Assembly (NCBI GenBank): GCA_021813225.1
Contig: JAKALH010000018.1
Location: forward strand, 1 to 16,405
DNA: 16,405 nt
DNA from: Chloroflexota bacterium
GTDB lineage: Bacteria; Chloroflexota; Anaerolineae; J036; Brachytrichaceae
Reading direction: 5' to 3'
Shown one piece after another: positions 14,830 to 16,405 of the stretch. The position numbers were made by a program, and so were the translations under genes. The stretch's first letter is position 1. Every line of letters starts with the position of its first letter. Under the pieces are notes generated by a model. That model searched no databases, was not told where the DNA came from, and saw only the letters and a program-made list of their open reading frames with translations.

Positions 14830-15333
14830 TCAAGAGTTCGGACTAGAGTTCACATGATAAGTGACCACTCTGACAAAGAATGGGAATTCTTTGTCCGGCT
14901 GCTCATATTCGATTTGCAGTCGCTCTTGCGGTTGATTCCAACAGCAAATGCTCCAAGCATTTTGGTCTATAGGGTAGTTCTCGTCACCCCAATCGCCCGT
15001 GAAATCTGGTGGGCCAAGTTCTGAAATGTACAGTTGGATTGTCTCTTCGTAGGCTCTCTTGGATTCTGCCATTGTGTATTCCAGATCATCTGTCGTATAG
15101 TCTTCCCAGAATGACCGGCTTTTATATAGCACTACTTGTATTTTCCATAAGCCTATTTCGTTCTTAAACAAGAGCTCAACATTTATGGATTTACTGTTTG
15201 TGGGCATCGAGGCAATGATATAAGAGTCTGTTTGCTTCAAAGTAACAGATGCGAGTCTTGCCGAACACTCTTGCCTTGATAGACCCCATGATAGGCCTAG
15301 TACGTCAGGAAAAGGCATGATCACTTCTACCAT
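14830..15333 (-). CDS. Hypothetical protein, presumed immunity to RHS toxin A
   Basis: A 167-aa soluble protein of no family I recognise; acidic and aromatic-rich. Landmarks are VLGLSWGLSRQEC near the start (a 'gl.wG.s..e' opening that also occurs in other small proteins of unknown function), LWKIQVVLYKS, YEETIQLYISELGPPDF, WSICCWNQPQERLQIEYEQ and the end VRVVTYHVNSS. It directly follows the toxin A reading frame, whose true end (TGA 15346-15348) is 12 bases before the ATG at 15333; an AGG sits 8 bases from that ATG. GTG at 15342 is an alternative start. The place and size fit a cognate immunity protein. The frame is intact although the toxin before it is broken. Base composition is clearly less GC-rich than genes left of 11,650. 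Confidence 0.6.
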   Translation of the reverse strand: MVEVIMPFPDVLGLSWGLSRQECSARLASVTLKQTDSYIIASMPTNSKSINVELLFKNEIGLWKIQVVLYKSRSFWEDYTTDDLEYTMAESKRAYEETIQLYISELGPPDFTGDWGDENYPIDQNAWSICCWNQPQERLQIEYEQPDKEFPFFVRVVTYHVNSSPNS

Positions 15334-15345
15334 CTTGTACACCTG

Positions 15346-15531
15346 TCACATACCGCTACCAAGCACGGTAATAACACGTAGGAAGCCTGAACTATATTCT
15401 TGCTCGAACACTCGTTTGAAAAGAAACTGGTAATACTCCATTGACTGCTCATTGCTTACAGCCCATCGAACGCCCTGTAAGCCTTGTTCGTGCGCGAATT
15501 GCAGCTGTCTTGAAGCTTGGTCCAGGACTTA
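15346..15531 (-). pseudogene. Severed 3' end of RHS toxin A after an in-frame TAA
   Basis: After the TAA at 15531-15529 the same reading frame runs on for 60 sense codons to TGA at 15346-15348. The encoded residues look like a continuing toxin domain: VLDQASRQL, then GVRWAVSNEQ, then YYQFLFKRVF, ending RVITVLGSGM. From memory of restriction-endonuclease-fold RHS tips, 'HPFYDE-x-QA-x-L' followed by 'G(V)RYAVSNE' is one uninterrupted stretch, so the stop falls in the middle of a domain. The frame closes just before the immunity gene, as a toxin gene should. TAA is one substitution from AAA, CAA or GAA. Confidence 0.7.
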
Positions 15532-16405
15532 TTCTTCGTCGTAGAACGGATGTGAAGGATTATAAGGTGACGATTCCCAGGCATTCATGTTCTGTCCAGT
15601 CCATTTCGCCTCAACCACGTAGCGATCAGTTATAGCGTCAAGATTTACTTGCTTGCCATTCGATAGACGCCACACCTCCTCATAATCCTTTCCAGTGACA
15701 AATCGTTGGTACTTATACGAAGGACGATCTGAATCTGGCAACTGCTGTCGGCGTATGAACTTACTCGGATCTCTCGGATCCAACCCGCCAGGTCCAGTCG
15801 GGCTTCCAACATGCCCACTCGGCGATACAACCGGCGGTTGTGACTGCTGGTTAACTTGGCCTGACGTAGCTGCCTTGTTAGCTTGGTCGATCTGGTTAGC
15901 AGCAACTATCCCTACTCCAGCGATCACTGTTACCCCAGCCACAATTAACGCAGCATCAATGACCCAGCCGGGAGGCCCAGCCATAGCTGCTGCTGCGCAG
16001 ATTGCTGTATCAGCACCACCCGCCCAACCAAAGCAATGACCTGACGGGTCAGTATATTTCAGCGGGTTGTTAACGCCATACGAGTAGCGATTCAGCGCTT
16101 GGGGATTTGTGGCGCTGGGAACTACAGTATCCGCACTGATGAACCGGCCCAGCATTGGCGAGTAGAATCGCGCGCCGTAGTCCATCAGGCTGCCCACCGT
16201 GCTCTGGTTTTCCAAACGTTGCCCGGTAAAGGTGCGGTCGGTCGGCATCGTGCCACTGGCGAAGCGCACCTGCCCGAACGGGTAGTAGCGCAACTCGCTT
16301 ACCTTTGTACCAGTGATACTCGTCGTCAGACTTGCCGAGCCGAGGTGGTCACCGTGTATCCAGTACACTGCATTGCCCTGGCGCATGGCAACTCGCTGCC
16401 CGTTG
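15529..16405 (-). CDS. RHS-core protein with truncated REase-fold toxin tip (toxin A), 5' end outside window
   Basis: C-terminal part of an RHS-repeat protein; the gene enters from beyond the right edge, where NGQRVAMRQG is already in frame. It has the RHS core IHGDHLGSASLTTSITG, RYYPFGQVRFASG, MDYGARFYSPMLGRFISAD, NRYSYGVNNPLKYTDPSGH, then a hydrophobic pre-toxin segment (WVIDAALIVAGVTVIAGVG), a Gln/Pro/Gly linker and a nuclease tip: YKYQRFVTGKDYEEVWRL, VNLD and VVEAKW, which give the D...ExK centre, then SPYNPSHPFYDEE and TAA. This resembles the Tox-REase-5 kind of tip. RHS shells carry such tips into neighbouring cells. The frame continues after the TAA, so the tip is about half-length; activity is doubtful. 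The stop may also be a sequencing error. Confidence 0.8.
   Translation of the reverse strand, partial: NGQRVAMRQGNAVYWIHGDHLGSASLTTSITGTKVSELRYYPFGQVRFASGTMPTDRTFTGQRLENQSTVGSLMDYGARFYSPMLGRFISADTVVPSATNPQALNRYSYGVNNPLKYTDPSGHCFGWAGGADTAICAAAAMAGPPGWVIDAALIVAGVTVIAGVGIVAANQIDQANKAATSGQVNQQSQPPVVSPSGHVGSPTGPGGLDPRDPSKFIRRQQLPDSDRPSYKYQRFVTGKDYEEVWRLSNGKQVNLDAITDRYVVEAKWTGQNMNAWESSPYNPSHPFYDEE
16036..16405 (-). repeat. RHS core repeat, copy A
   Basis: Encodes NGQRVAMRQG to DPSGH, aligned with copies B and C. It continues past the window edge. Confidence 0.8.

Noticed and set aside
12542..16405. Repeated blocks as a possible CRISPR or satellite array
   Set aside because: The repeats are over 350 bp, protein-coding and diverged at RHS-core codons; they are gene duplicates.

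Overview
The window is a GC-rich bacterial segment with two parts: an ordinary metabolic and transport region (about 1-11,650) and a visibly less GC-rich accessory region (about 11,750-16,405). The latter is built of RHS toxin/immunity modules, an insertion-sequence remnant and a helicase stub. A Chloroflexota bacterium (Anaerolineae/Caldilineae-like) is my best guess, from the high GC, the gene mix and the 'KLYLPMV' linker in an RHS protein, a motif I associate with that phylum. This is inference; there is no rRNA or other marker gene.

Layout. Plus strand 28-2694: a three-gene metal ABC transporter (lipoprotein, permease, ATPase), probably for zinc or manganese. All following genes are on the minus strand except the helicase stub. 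2706-3191 is a small SnoaL/NTF2-fold protein. 3281-4047 is a PIN toxin/Phd-type antitoxin pair with a 14-bp palindrome and an extended -10 promoter so close to the antitoxin ATG that the mRNA may be leaderless. 10579 down to 4169 is a same-strand series glcD-glcE-glcF, phytanoyl-CoA-dioxygenase-like protein, GyrI-like effector-binding protein and M19 dipeptidase. It oxidises a 2-hydroxy acid such as glycolate and carries further catabolic enzymes. 10701-11627 is a nucleoside hydrolase.

Accessory part, read on the minus strand from the right edge: (A) the C-terminal part of an RHS protein whose restriction-endonuclease-fold toxin tip is cut by an in-frame TAA, although 60 further conserved-looking codons continue in the same frame; then its presumed immunity gene. 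(B) A second RHS core fragment with its own 5' start missing, a different PD-(D/E)xK nuclease tip, and a second presumed immunity gene one base downstream. (C) A third RHS core fragment that breaks off exactly at an insertion-sequence end. The three cores are repeats of one another, the arrangement expected for a store of orphan RHS tips that can be swapped by recombination. The insertion sequence is an internally deleted IS4-type element with perfect 16-bp inverted ends. On its far side lies the first 52 or so codons of a UvrD-like helicase, so the element joins two unrelated broken genes.

No CRISPR array, tRNA or rRNA was seen, and no gene-free stretch exceeds 300 bases.
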